A stretch of 64,000 nucleotides of DNA from Thoreauomyces humboldtii (lineage: Eukaryota; Chytridiomycota; Chytridiomycetes; Spizellomycetales; Powellomycetaceae). Below are positions 1-9,403 of the stretch, piece after piece (the stretch's first letter is position 1; every line of letters starts with the position of its first letter). Position numbers and translations under genes: made by a program. Where the stretch lies: assembly GCA_027596035.1 (NCBI GenBank), contig JADGJA010000001.1, positions 62,001 through 126,000 on the forward strand, written 5' to 3'. Under the pieces are notes generated by a model. The model did no database searches. It was not told where the DNA came from and worked only from the letters and a program-made list of their open reading frames with translations.

Positions 1-1
1 T

Positions 2-2887
2 TCAGTTCAATTCAGTGAAGTTCAACACACCTATGCTGATAAATACCGTTTGGCCGCCTTTCTGACCAATGCTGCTCTCAACGCCCGACTGACATGCCTC
101 GATCTGCTGGGCTGGAACGATTCTGCCCGTGCGCTGACCACTGAGTGGACCGCCACCCCGCCCGAAAAACGACGGTCTGTCGTTCTGCGTTTTGAATCGG
201 ATCAGGGCTGCGAGTTCCTTCGGACAGTGGAACATACACAGGAATCAGCTGTTAAGGAGCTGACAGTGGAAGTTCGTTCCTTTTTCAAATCTCGGTCCAA
301 CCGAAACCTCGCAGCGGAGGACGGCGACAGCACGGCTTCCGAATTGAGTAGCCAACAGAAGACGGTGACACGCATCAAAGAGTTCGTCTTTAAGGTCCAA
401 GTCCGCTATCAGCTGTCGGTCTCCTTCGGATTCGTCGATCGCGATGACGCCGAAACGACTGTGATACTGACGAGCGCCGAGCGCACCACCGAAATGATTT
501 CTGCCACGATGGAGTCCCCTCCGATTCCGCTTGCTACCGTCAACAATCCGGCCTCCCTTGATATCAGCTTTATCCTGAAAAATCTTCGTACGAATGATCC
601 TGAAGAGAAGTTCCGCTTCTGCATTGATCGTTCAAGACCAGATTGCGCGACTCCTCGTCGCAATAGGGACATCGACGAGGCTGTCGCATATTTCCTGAAG
701 GCAAACGAGTGGGCTGGCGTTGTCCACCACACGATTATATCGAGGTGGAAGGAGCAGCTGACTGACGACCAAATCGACATCGATCTTCTCACATCGAGAG
801 GAGGATTTATTCCGATCGTTCCTCTCTTCGAGAAGCGGCCTGGGAGCGACAGCGTTCTCTTGTCTCCAGGAGATCTCGCCCGCTTTCTGCAGGAGCAAAA
901 GCGGAGCTTGGCTGAACGTTTCGACTTCGTGGAAAAGACGATGCCACCTGGCAAACTCTTGACAGTTGCCGAGGCGAAGCTATTGATCGTTCTCCAGCAC
1001 AAGTGCTCTCTTGCGCGAACTTATATCAGATCAATTAACGATATTGAGGACACGCTTCAACAGCAACTGATCGCGGCCATCGGACGTCACGTCACTCCCC
1101 GTGATTTCACTCAGTTAGCACGGTCGCAGGGTCAGAAGCTTTTCAAAAAGCAATACGCGCCAACCCCTTTCAGCTTCGCCGTGCAAAGACTCGGTCATTC
1201 TCCCGAGGGGGCCTTTAGCATCGAATTCCAGCATGAGGCTATGCTCGGCAAACCGAAGGGGGCGATCATGAGCAGCGCGGATCGCGTAGTGGACTCCTTC
1301 TCCAGGACTTTCACCGATTCGGAGAGTACAGTCATGTATGTGCCCATAAGCGATTCGACAACACGTGTTCCGTTTATGGGCAAAAGAACCGTGCATGCTT
1401 GTCTTTTTCATCAATTCAGCGATTCTGGTCCACTGACCTTGGCACTGAAGGCACGAGCCAGGCAGTTTAGCTCCTTCATCCTAATGGCTGGAAGAATCTC
1501 GTCGTCCTCGGATTTCGAGCCACTTGCTGCGATGATTGTCAGGAACAAGGACGAGGTTGAAATTCCCCTCGAACTTGAGCAAATTCCCACTGCCAAGGAG
1601 TTCGCAGACGCTATCGAGTCGCTGTCGCCAGAACAACAATCATTTGCTCGATCGTTCCGCGCCTTGCAGTTGCAAGCCACACTCTTTGCGGTCTGCATCG
1701 TCGAGATCAAACCCCAGATGGAGATACTGCTCAACTTGCCACCAGACTCCCTCACAAAAGAGATTAAGCTATCGCAGGATCTGGAACAGCTTTTTATTCA
1801 GTATCAAATTCCTAGCGATTTGCTGCGGTTCGACGAGAATGCCATAGACGAACCCAGAATCGCACCCAGAATCGCAGCCGTGAAGCAATCCGCTGCGGAC
1901 ATTTTCTCCATGATCAAGACGGCAGAGAAGGTGGAGCTCGAAGGTGCCAACGCACGCGCTCAGCATGCAGTCCTCGACAGCGTTGCAAACCAACCGTTGG
2001 GTAGTAACTTTGGTACTCCATCGAGGAGCAACATAAAATTGGAGGAGCTGGTACTCCGTCGGGGAGTTGCGCGCAGCCAGCCGACTATGTTCGGGTCGGT
2101 TATGCCGACCACCACGCACTCCTTGCCGATGTCACCAAGCTACCAGCCGACCTCACCGACGTACAGTTCAACTTCGCCAGACTACACCCCGACTTCGCCG
2201 AGCTATATTACTGCTGGCTCAGGGGCTCAACAGCAACGATCCGCGTATTTCAATACGGAAGCGACGCACTCGAGCACCCCTGCTGGATCAACTCCCTTCA
2301 CTCGGCGTTCAACGGGTCCGACTGATATGGAGGAGAAGCGTGCTTTCCAAGCGTTCCCGACGACTTCAACGGACGAGCCATCGGACAGTTTCGAAGAAGA
2401 CGACCACACAATGCCAGATCCCCGCTTGGATCTGTCCCTTCTCCCCACGACTCTTTCAAGCGCTCTACGTAGCCTTCCTCACGACGCCGTCCGCCCCACG
2501 ATCATCTCGCTGAAGGACGATTGGAAGCGCACACGGGCAAAGTCGATCCTCCACCCTCCCATCACCACCACGCTGGATGAAGATACCCAGAAAATCGAGC
2601 GAAACGCGGCCTTCGATCTGCTCGACGCTCTGAGTCGCAGTGGCGAGCTGGTTCTCGAAAACGTACATTTACATGTCGTTTCGGCAGCAACCCATGCCTT
2701 CGACCGGACTCTCGTGGAAACGGTCATCCGTGGCAACGTGGACCCTTTGAGCAGGGTGTCGGAGACGAGCATGATCGTGGCTGGAGTCGTGGCCGGGATC
2801 GAGGAGGAGCAGAGAGGTTCACTGTTGAGAAGACCGCGCGAGCGTCTTGCTGCTGGGATGGAGCCCGCCGCTAGGATCAGGGTGTAG
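2..2887 (+). CDS. Orphan protein with CTD-like heptads, 5' partial
   Basis: The frame is open from the window edge to a TAG at 2885-2887, so the start codon lies outside; 961 residues are visible without an intron. The first in-window start-like codon (TTG at 50) is not a real start. I cannot name the family. From memory, unchecked, two blocks resemble proteins of oomycetes, diatoms and other protists: about residues 527-605 (LSPEQQSFARSFR, then QDLEQLFIQYQIPSDLL) and a C-terminal block at about 800-930 (AFDLLDALSRSGEL, then LHVVSAATHAFDRTL). Between them is a Ser/Thr/Pro-rich linker with three consecutive YxPTSPx-type heptads at 2141-2203, like the tail of RNA polymerase II. No catalytic motif, signal peptide or membrane span is visible. 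Function unknown. Confidence 0.85.
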   Translation, partial: SVQFSEVQHTYADKYRLAAFLTNAALNARLTCLDLLGWNDSARALTTEWTATPPEKRRSVVLRFESDQGCEFLRTVEHTQESAVKELTVEVRSFFKSRSNRNLAAEDGDSTASELSSQQKTVTRIKEFVFKVQVRYQLSVSFGFVDRDDAETTVILTSAERTTEMISATMESPPIPLATVNNPASLDISFILKNLRTNDPEEKFRFCIDRSRPDCATPRRNRDIDEAVAYFLKANEWAGVVHHTIISRWKEQLTDDQIDIDLLTSRGGFIPIVPLFEKRPGSDSVLLSPGDLARFLQEQKRSLAERFDFVEKTMPPGKLLTVAEAKLLIVLQHKCSLARTYIRSINDIEDTLQQQLIAAIGRHVTPRDFTQLARSQGQKLFKKQYAPTPFSFAVQRLGHSPEGAFSIEFQHEAMLGKPKGAIMSSADRVVDSFSRTFTDSESTVMYVPISDSTTRVPFMGKRTVHACLFHQFSDSGPLTLALKARARQFSSFILMAGRISSSSDFEPLAAMIVRNKDEVEIPLELEQIPTAKEFADAIESLSPEQQSFARSFRALQLQATLFAVCIVEIKPQMEILLNLPPDSLTKEIKLSQDLEQLFIQYQIPSDLLRFDENAIDEPRIAPRIAAVKQSAADIFSMIKTAEKVELEGANARAQHAVLDSVANQPLGSNFGTPSRSNIKLEELVLRRGVARSQPTMFGSVMPTTTHSLPMSPSYQPTSPTYSSTSPDYTPTSPSYITAGSGAQQQRSAYFNTEATHSSTPAGSTPFTRRSTGPTDMEEKRAFQAFPTTSTDEPSDSFEEDDHTMPDPRLDLSLLPTTLSSALRSLPHDAVRPTIISLKDDWKRTRAKSILHPPITTTLDEDTQKIERNAAFDLLDALSRSGELVLENVHLHVVSAATHAFDRTLVETVIRGNVDPLSRVSETSMIVAGVVAGIEEEQRGSLLRRPRERLAAGMEPAARIRV

Positions 2888-3211
2888 AGGAGGGAGAGGA
2901 CAAGCGGGCGGTGAAATTGCTCATTTTCAGTCATTTTGTCTTTGCATTCAGAATATAACATCTTGCATTTTTACTGCCTCCTCCGCAGCCTTCTTGCATA
3001 TGGAGTTTAATGCAGAGTACATCTCCTGCCGCTCCAATGGAGGTAGAGTACCTGCCGAAAGAATCCGTACAAGGCGTACAGAACGTATCCTGAACCCTAA
3101 CCGCACTCGTCCAAAACGCGCAGTTTGTTTCTAGGCCAATTTCTGGCTGCACATGAGAATGTACAGATACATGGCACCCTCCACAATTCAAGATCGCTCG
3201 CGCACTATACG
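2888..3211. other. Intergenic, 3' end and promoter
   Basis: About 320 bases between the orphan gene stop and the BRCT gene start, same strand. I see no RNA gene or repeat. It should hold the terminator of the first gene and the promoter of the second. Confidence 0.5.
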
Positions 3212-3962
3212 ATGGACAGATTTGTGATCCGAAAACCACGTGAACCGTGCCTGAAAGAAGGACAAAATCAGTCCCAGTCAACTGACAACTTATTACGGCC
3301 GGTGTCTGGAAACGGGATCAAGTCCCAGCTATATACTCACTCTAGCAGTGGTCATCAAACCAGCGACGTGGGAAAAGCAGCCTCCAAGGAGTACGCCAAG
3401 ACGAGACGACTTAAACTCGCTCAACAGCGCCCCAAAGGGGTTTCTGGCATCCTTGGTGGTTGCCGCATTCACATCAATGGTATGCACGTCGGCAGAGTGC
3501 TGTTTACCTGTCGCTCTTCTCGATGTCTAAAACCTTTGCCGTTCTCAGGCCACATCGGAAAGGACGACTGGGAGACACGGCAACTCATCATGCAGCACGG
3601 TGGGACGGTGGTCATGAACTTCGGCATCAAAGCCGTCACCCATCTGGTTTGCACGAGCCTGAGCGGGACCAAAACACAGTACTTTCTTCAAACGAAGCCG
3701 ACCAACATGAAGTGCGTTCGACCAGAATGGCTTTTCGAGTCCATCGCCAACGGGAGGGTCATGCCAGAGAGGAGCTATCCTGTCGTTCATAGCGAGGTGC
3801 GTGCGGAGGCAAAGGGCCGGAGCCCATGTCGACTTGCTCGACAAGCGCCTCTGATGGATCGTCTTTGGTTTTTTTTTTGTTTCTCAGAAGCAAACCAAGA
3901 TCACCTTTGAAACGGCAGGTCCGTTTTCGGGGTCGGCGACATCGGATGCAAAGAATTCATGA
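3212..3962 (+). CDS. Small BRCT-domain protein (Rev1-like or stand-alone)
   Basis: Exons 3212-3479, 3549-3796 and 3888-3962 splice to 196 residues. One BRCT domain covers about residues 80-170: the start (GGCRIHINGHIG) is restored only by removing the first intron, then QLIMQHGG, AVTHLVC and the tryptophan motif CVRPEWLFESIANGR. BRCT domains bind phosphopeptides or DNA ends in repair and checkpoint proteins. The fold and the HING opening resemble the N-terminal BRCT of the translesion polymerase Rev1, but no polymerase domain follows: after KQTKITFE and a short tail the frame stops at 3960-3962. It may be a stand-alone single-BRCT protein of the kind found in filamentous fungi, or a Rev1 fragment. 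Intron 1 (69 bases) is a multiple of three and has no stop, so retention would insert 23 residues into the domain. Confidence 0.7.
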
Positions 3963-4248
3963 GCTCTCGTCTCGTCGCCAGATTGACCTAGACGAGTGAT
4001 GAAAGGCACTCGCATACCCATACTGTACATATCCCGGCCATGTAAAAAAAGCCAAGCGAGGGCGTGAGCCAATACACCGTTCAGGGGAACACAGCCTGCT
4101 ATTTGAAGTACTCCGTCAAACCGAATTATGAAAGTTCCGGGAACATATCTGTGACTGACGACTATTGAACTGTATTGTAGTAAAATGAAAACAGGGGAAA
4201 GTCCTTTCCGCGGCCTATGGAGAGTCATGCGTAAGGCCAGGAAAGTCA

Positions 4249-5552
4249 CTATGCCCACAAGCCAATAAGAGCCATGACTCCAGCCCCAGCGTACAGGAAA
4301 AACATGGAAGCGGCCTTCAGAGTGGTCGAGAGGGAGCGGAATTTGGTGCTCTGGTTGATCTCGCGCGAGATCAGCTCGCAGTAGGCGTTGTACATCAGGA
4401 TGCCGGCGCTGACGAAAAGAACAGGTAAGTCATGGGCGATTTTTAACAAAGCGTGTTTGTCAGGAAAAGGTGCGGGCACTCACGAGAGGGAGTCAAAGAT
4501 CCCTTGAACCAGGATGGACGTCTGGGAGTTCTCGTTGTAAGTGTTCCTGATGGCGATGCCGATTCCGATGCCGATCGGAGTGGTGAGCGGGTACAAGAGG
4601 CCTGCTCCGTACATCTTGGAGAGGCTCTTGGTGGGCAACTGGGCGATGAGCACGCCCAGAGCTGTACCCTCCGTGAATTGGTGAAACGCGATGGCGATGA
4701 GAAGGGACGTGAAGCCGTCGTCGGCGGTCGTACCGAGAGCGAGGCCGATGATGAGAGAGTGGAAGATGATGCCAGCTTCCAGAACGATCGTTCCGATAGC
4801 CGCTACGCGAGAGGATTCCGAAAGGGGGGCCTTGATTGAGGTGACCTTTTCGTCAACCTTGACGATCTCGGGGCTTGGGCTTGGGCTTGGTGCGGCGTGT
4901 GCGCTGTTGACGACGTCGTCTAGAGTCAACGCTCTCTCGGGGTCATGCGCGTTGATATAGACGTTGTGATGGTGGTGATCACCGTGGTGAGCAGCAGCGA
5001 AGGCGTGAGTCCTGTTGCCCTGGTTGACAGCGAAGAGCTCGATGCCTTGGACGAGGAAGCCGGCGATCAAGCCGAAAAGGCCGACGTAGTTCGCTCCTCC
5101 GTAGACTGTCCAGTAACCGTCGAGGCAGGGGTTGGTGAAGTTGGCGAAAGCATCGGGAAGAAGATGGATCCAGGCCGTGGCAGCGATGACTCCGATACCA
5201 AAAAACTTGGCGAGATGCAGAGCCGTGATAACGGATTGGCGATCCTTGAGAGATGCTGTGGTGGACACCGTGATGGTGGTGATGATACCGACGGAACTGA
5301 CGCCAAGAATGATGAAGACGCCGGCAATGTGCTTGGAGAGACTGTAGTCCCCAGCGCCGTCGGCCGCGCAGTCTGGTCCAGCAGCGGCGACCGTCGAACT
5401 TTGTCCTGCTGCAGATCAGAAGAGAATGGAAGCAACGTGGTTCAGCACACGACTTTCGAGCTCTGTCTCCCGGTGGACGGTGACAGCTCACCAGCCTGAG
5501 CATGGACGACAGAAAGCAAGGCAAGGGCCAGGAGGCCTTGGAACGAAAGCAT
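4249..5552 (-). CDS. ZIP-family zinc transporter
   Basis: Exons 5552-5492, 5408-4484 and 4408-4249 give 381 residues, normal for fungal Zrt1/Zrt2-type plasma-membrane zinc importers. It starts with a signal-peptide-like stretch (MLSFQGLLALALLSVVHAQA). The first hydrophobic helices follow (SKHIAGVFIILG, then AKFFGIGVIAATAWIHLLPDA). The cytoplasmic loop has a histidine cluster (HHGDHHHHN), and the metal-binding signature helices read FHSLIIGLALG and HQFTEGTALG, with both His and the Glu in place. The last exon holds the final helix (FFLYAGAGVMALIGLWA). ZIP proteins move Zn2+ (sometimes Fe2+) into the cytosol. The upstream region on this strand has a TATA box and a near-match to a Zap1 zinc-response element. 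Which ZIP subfamily member this is cannot be told from sequence alone. Confidence 0.93.
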
Positions 5553-5644
5553 CTCGGTAAGAACAGGTGATAGAAGAGAGGGGGACAAGGCGAGGAGCAG
5601 AAGGGAGGGGACTGGGATTGCGTGAGAGAATGTGGTGAGAGGGG

Positions 5645-5655
5645 ACCTTCCAGGT
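5645..5655 (-). promoter_or_regulatory. Possible zinc-response element
   Basis: ACCTTCCAGGT, one mismatch from the yeast Zap1 site ACCTTNAAGGT, about 95 bases before the ZIP start codon and just downstream of the TATA box. It may be chance; yeast sites usually lie upstream of TATA. Confidence 0.3.
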
Positions 5656-5660
5656 GATGG

Positions 5661-5669
5661 ACTTTTATA
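5661..5669 (-). promoter_or_regulatory. TATA box of the ZIP gene
   Basis: TATAAAAGT on the minus strand, about 110 bases upstream of the ZIP ATG at 5552, followed further upstream by a CT-rich tract (the plus strand is GA-rich at about 5697-5750), as in many fungal promoters. Confidence 0.55.
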
Positions 5670-7337
5670 AGGGAAGCGGACAGACGAGCAGCCAAGGGGC
5701 ACGAGAGACAGAGGAGGGAGAGGCAGAGGGAGAGGAAGGGAAGGAGGACCGCCTGGGTTACCCCGACGCGCCGCCCCTTGTTTCTTTTTTCCTTTTCTTA
5801 TCGCAACCTTTGGGGTACACTGTCCCAGCTGCTGCGCCACACATGCAACGGGAGACGCGACGCGCGCAAAGTCGCAACCGGTGAGGTCGCTCTTTTTGCG
5901 TTCCACCGAGTGGCACGGACTGTTCTTCTGAGGTCGCAGCCCATGATCGGGGAACAAAGCGCTCACCGCAGTGTCTCATGCTCACTTTTTCTGTTTCTTT
6001 TTTGGATTGGGCGACGCGTAACCGGTGAGGGACCCTGCCCTCTTGCCTTCCGCCGAGCGCAGGCCGCAGGGCCAGCGCAGGCTGGATGGTCAGGGGGAAA
6101 ACTCTCAGGGACCAAAATGCGAGAACGCGAAAACACGTCGCGGACGCTTTCTCAGTCCGTCCTCGTCCAGGCCTTGCCTCCGACCTCCCGGGATTTGCGC
6201 GCTACTACTACCCGGTACTTCGATCTACCTGGTAGGGTATGATACAATTCTGGGCAGGCCGAGGTTTCTGCCCGAGTTACGCGCTTGAACCGTGATTTCA
6301 GTATCATATGGGGAGAAGGCCAATTGATCACAAGCACCCATAAGGTTGGCGAGTCATTCATTCTACTGTTGCAAGCTCGTAGCTAGTCAACCATTTGGCT
6401 GCAGCCGTGGTCAATACTCGATTGCTGACCGACACCAAGTTCTCGATGGCCTCGCCCAGCAACGCTGAGATGCATTTTCGCAGCGCACGACCCATGGGGT
6501 AGAATGGAAGCGTTCTACGTGTGATAAATCACACAATTCCTTCGCGAAGATATAAGTCAGCAGTTAAAATGTGCGCTGCTTCGCTTATGGACGCACGGTT
6601 CTCTGTAAGCTCAGTTAGTTATGCTCCATCCTCAAATCTCATGTGCATATAATTGGCCACCTCATGTCGGCCGCACATGCAAATGTGGTCTGTTGAAAGT
6701 GGATCTTTCTTGGGCAGAAAATTCGTTATCGAGAAAAGCGAAAAGCGACTCGGGAACGGCTTGATTAAGCCTGGTTTTCGTCACGAATTGGTGGAATCAT
6801 TCCCTGTATCGTTCATCCGTTGCGCTGTGCCTCACATCCCGCATCTAACCCCGTGTCCCCGATCAATCCGGGTTCGCCGCCGCCAAGGATAGATAGAGGA
6901 TCTGAACCGGAACTCTCGCGCATTGAGTCGAAGATGAACCATTCAGGCCCGCATCAACTCGAATGATACAGATGGAGATGCTAGCGCAAGCCGAGACCGC
7001 TCGCCCGCACACCCATGTGTGACCTGGGCCGCATCGACGTATGCTTTTGCTTTTGCGGGCAAAATCATGGTTGCTGTCGACCATTGTCTGTTTTTCGCTT
7101 GCCGCCGTTTTCGCCTTGCCGCTTCTTTCCGCTTCCCTCTTTGGCTGGTGTGTCGCTTCGTGTGGGTTGCGGTTATCGTATCCCCCCCTAGCATACCGTA
7201 TACAAGGCCACTCACATTCCCCTTCGTCGTCCAAACCCTTGTTCGACAAGGCTTCCGCAAACGGCACGCCTCTCGCTTTCTCTCTCCCTATCTCTCTCCT
7301 TCTCTATTCTCGCATACACTGTTTCACTCCTCCGGCC
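5670..7337. other. Long intergenic region, no gene seen
   Basis: About 1.7 kb between the divergent ZIP and C1/peroxin genes. It holds promoter sequence at both ends, with a pyrimidine-rich stretch at about 7270-7330 ahead of the C1/peroxin start. Short repeated words are visible (AACCGGTGAGG near 5877 and 6019). Open frames here lack codon bias or recognisable motifs. No RNA gene recognised. Confidence 0.5.
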
Positions 7338-9055
7338 ATGTCTTCGAGCGGCGTGCACAACTTCGAGGCTACGACCTACAACAAGCCAACTTACTGTGAC
7401 GCTTGCGACAAGTTCCTGTGGGGTCTGGTCAAGCAGGGTGCCCAGTGCAAGAGTGAGTAGCAGGAAAGAAGGGTTGCGGTGCTAGGCGTGCTAGGCGCTT
7501 TGCTCCGTAACCGAGAAAAGCAAGTCGCCTTGCTCACCTTGCATTCGTCGGACAGACTGCGGCTACAATGTCCACCGCAAGTGCCAGCATATCGTTTCCT
7601 TTGCGTGCACGGGTACCCGCGGCACCTACTCTGACGATCACGATCACGACGATGAAACCACCGACGTTGTTCCATATGGCCTATCTGGCGATGCTGATGC
7701 GTCTGGCCGTACCTTGGTCATGCGCCGAAAGTCCGAACCTGCCGTCCCAGGAAAAGCAATCACCGCACCCCGCAAGCCCCCGACGAAGCGTACCCAGACC
7801 AACAGGGACGACCGTGAGATGAGCATCGTCCAGGAGCTCATGACGAACACGGCCGTCAATTCCGCCGCCATGGAGCGCGCGGCGAAGGAGCCTCCATTGA
7901 ACCTCCTCACCACCACCCCAAAGAATTTTACCCGCTTCGTCACACGGCTTGGTCCTGTCGTCAACTTTCAGGACGACGTGACCGAGGTCCTGACTTGGCA
8001 AAACCCACCCAAGACGGTTATCGTCATGGTCACGTACATTTTCCTCTGTAAGTCTCACCATCATGTTTCCTTGCCCGTCAAGCTCCATTTCTTATTTGTA
8101 AATGCTTTGTTTCTTGATAGGTATATACCCAACACTTTTGATCGTCGCTCCTCAGATGCTCCTCATTTACATGATTATGCGCAATTACTACCAGAAAGCC
8201 AAGAAAGACGCTGTAGGCAGTAAGACGAGCGGCAACGTCCAGTATCTGAAAAACATGCAGTTCATCCAGAACTCCATGGGCATGTTCTGCGAAGGTTACG
8301 AAGACGTCAAGAAGTCCTCGAAAGTTCTCGATTGGTCCAACGAGGAGGAGACCATCCACGTGCTCAAGGTTGCCGTTGCTTCGATGTTCGGCGTTATCGT
8401 CGTTGTCAGAATGATTCCCTTCAACTACATTATGCTCCTGGGCGGGGTTGCAGTCTTCCTGCAGAACACGGCGCTCTTCCGGGCTGCCTCTACCACTTTA
8501 CCACCTGTGCTCATGAAGAAGCTGCAAAGCCAGGTCGACAGCATCCGGGAGGCCATCCGCGAGGCTAGGAAGGCGGGTGATGGTAGCTTCGTCACCGTCA
8601 CTCTCTTTGAAAACCAACGGTGGTGGGCAGGTAAGACCTTTTCGCCTTGAATCACGCGCGTGTTGCTACTTGGGGCTGACTTCCCAATCTTGTTCGTAGG
8701 CCTCGGCTGGATCCCTCATCTCCTGCGCTCCGAGCGTGGTCCCTGGTCGGACGAGACAGGTCAAATTACCCGCGCGGCCAAGGAAGACTTCCAGCTTCCT
8801 CAGGAAGGCGAGTGGCAGTGGGCCGACGATGCCTGGCGCCTCGATGTTGGCTGGTCCGACGTTGACGAACAAGGCTGGAAGTACACCGACCACAGCTGGG
8901 AGAACGGAAAGACCAAAGCCGCCATGTCGTCCCTCACCCGCAGACGCATGTGGGTTCGAAAGATGAGGCTCCTCAAGCCCGCAGCTAACGCTGGAGCCAT
9001 TGAACCTGCGACTTCGACTTCGACAATCGGAGCCAAGGCTATAAAAGCCGAGTAA
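7338..9055 (+). CDS. C1-domain plus peroxin/dysferlin membrane protein
   Basis: Exons 7338-7452, 7556-8047, 8121-8630 and 8700-9055 give 490 residues. Residues about 8-57 form a C1-type zinc finger ([29 protein letters not shown], then His and Cys), normally a lipid- or membrane-binding module. The middle is a reticulon-like membrane region: hydrophobic stretches at [19 protein letters not shown] and at about residues 300-340. The C-terminal part has the peroxin/dysferlin signature ([11 protein letters not shown], then [16 protein letters not shown] and [11 protein letters not shown]). This matches the Pex30/Pex24 (Pex28-32) family, ER or peroxisomal membrane proteins that regulate peroxisome number and ER-peroxisome contact. 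The N-terminal C1 domain is not in yeast Pex30, but the first intron joins it in frame, so the fusion looks genuine. Confidence 0.88.
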
Positions 9056-9403
9056 TCATTTACCTCATTTAGACATTCACCTGATGCATCTACTTTACCT
9101 CATACACATACTAGTCATAATTCCTTTTACATAGCCTTTACTTATTTTCCATCCAATTGCATCATGACATAAGGCCACGGCGGCAGTCGGGAAAAATTTC
9201 GCGCGCACAAGGTCCACCTGGGCGGCACCCATCTTTTTCAGGTACTGCGGTCGAACCTTGCATGGCCTTGCGGTTCGACCGCGGTTCGACCGCCGCCCAG
9301 CAATCGCTTTCGAAACAACGATCATAAAGGAATGCCATATGACACGCCCTTCAGACGTCCTTCGCAGATCTGAACTCATCACCTCATCAGCACTTCGCCA
9401 ATC
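9056..9403. other. Intergenic region with inverted repeat
   Basis: About 350 bases between two plus-strand genes. It contains the inverted/direct repeat at 9247-9293 described separately; otherwise nothing recognised. Confidence 0.5.
9247..9293. repeat. Inverted repeat with GGTTCGACCGC copies
   Basis: GCGGTCGAACC at 9247-9257 faces two tandem copies of its reverse complement GGTTCGACCGC at 9272-9282 and 9283-9293, about 110 bases before the hydrolase ATG. CGG/CCG palindromes of this kind can be zinc-cluster factor sites; that use is inference. Confidence 0.5.

Noticed and set aside
409..1002. Long antisense open frame under the first gene
   Set aside because: A shadow of the coding frame on the opposite strand; no motif of its own.
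6229..6313. Loose inverted words TATGATAC/GTATCATA near 6238 and 6301
   Set aside because: Eight-base arms 60 bases apart are expected by chance in a region this size.
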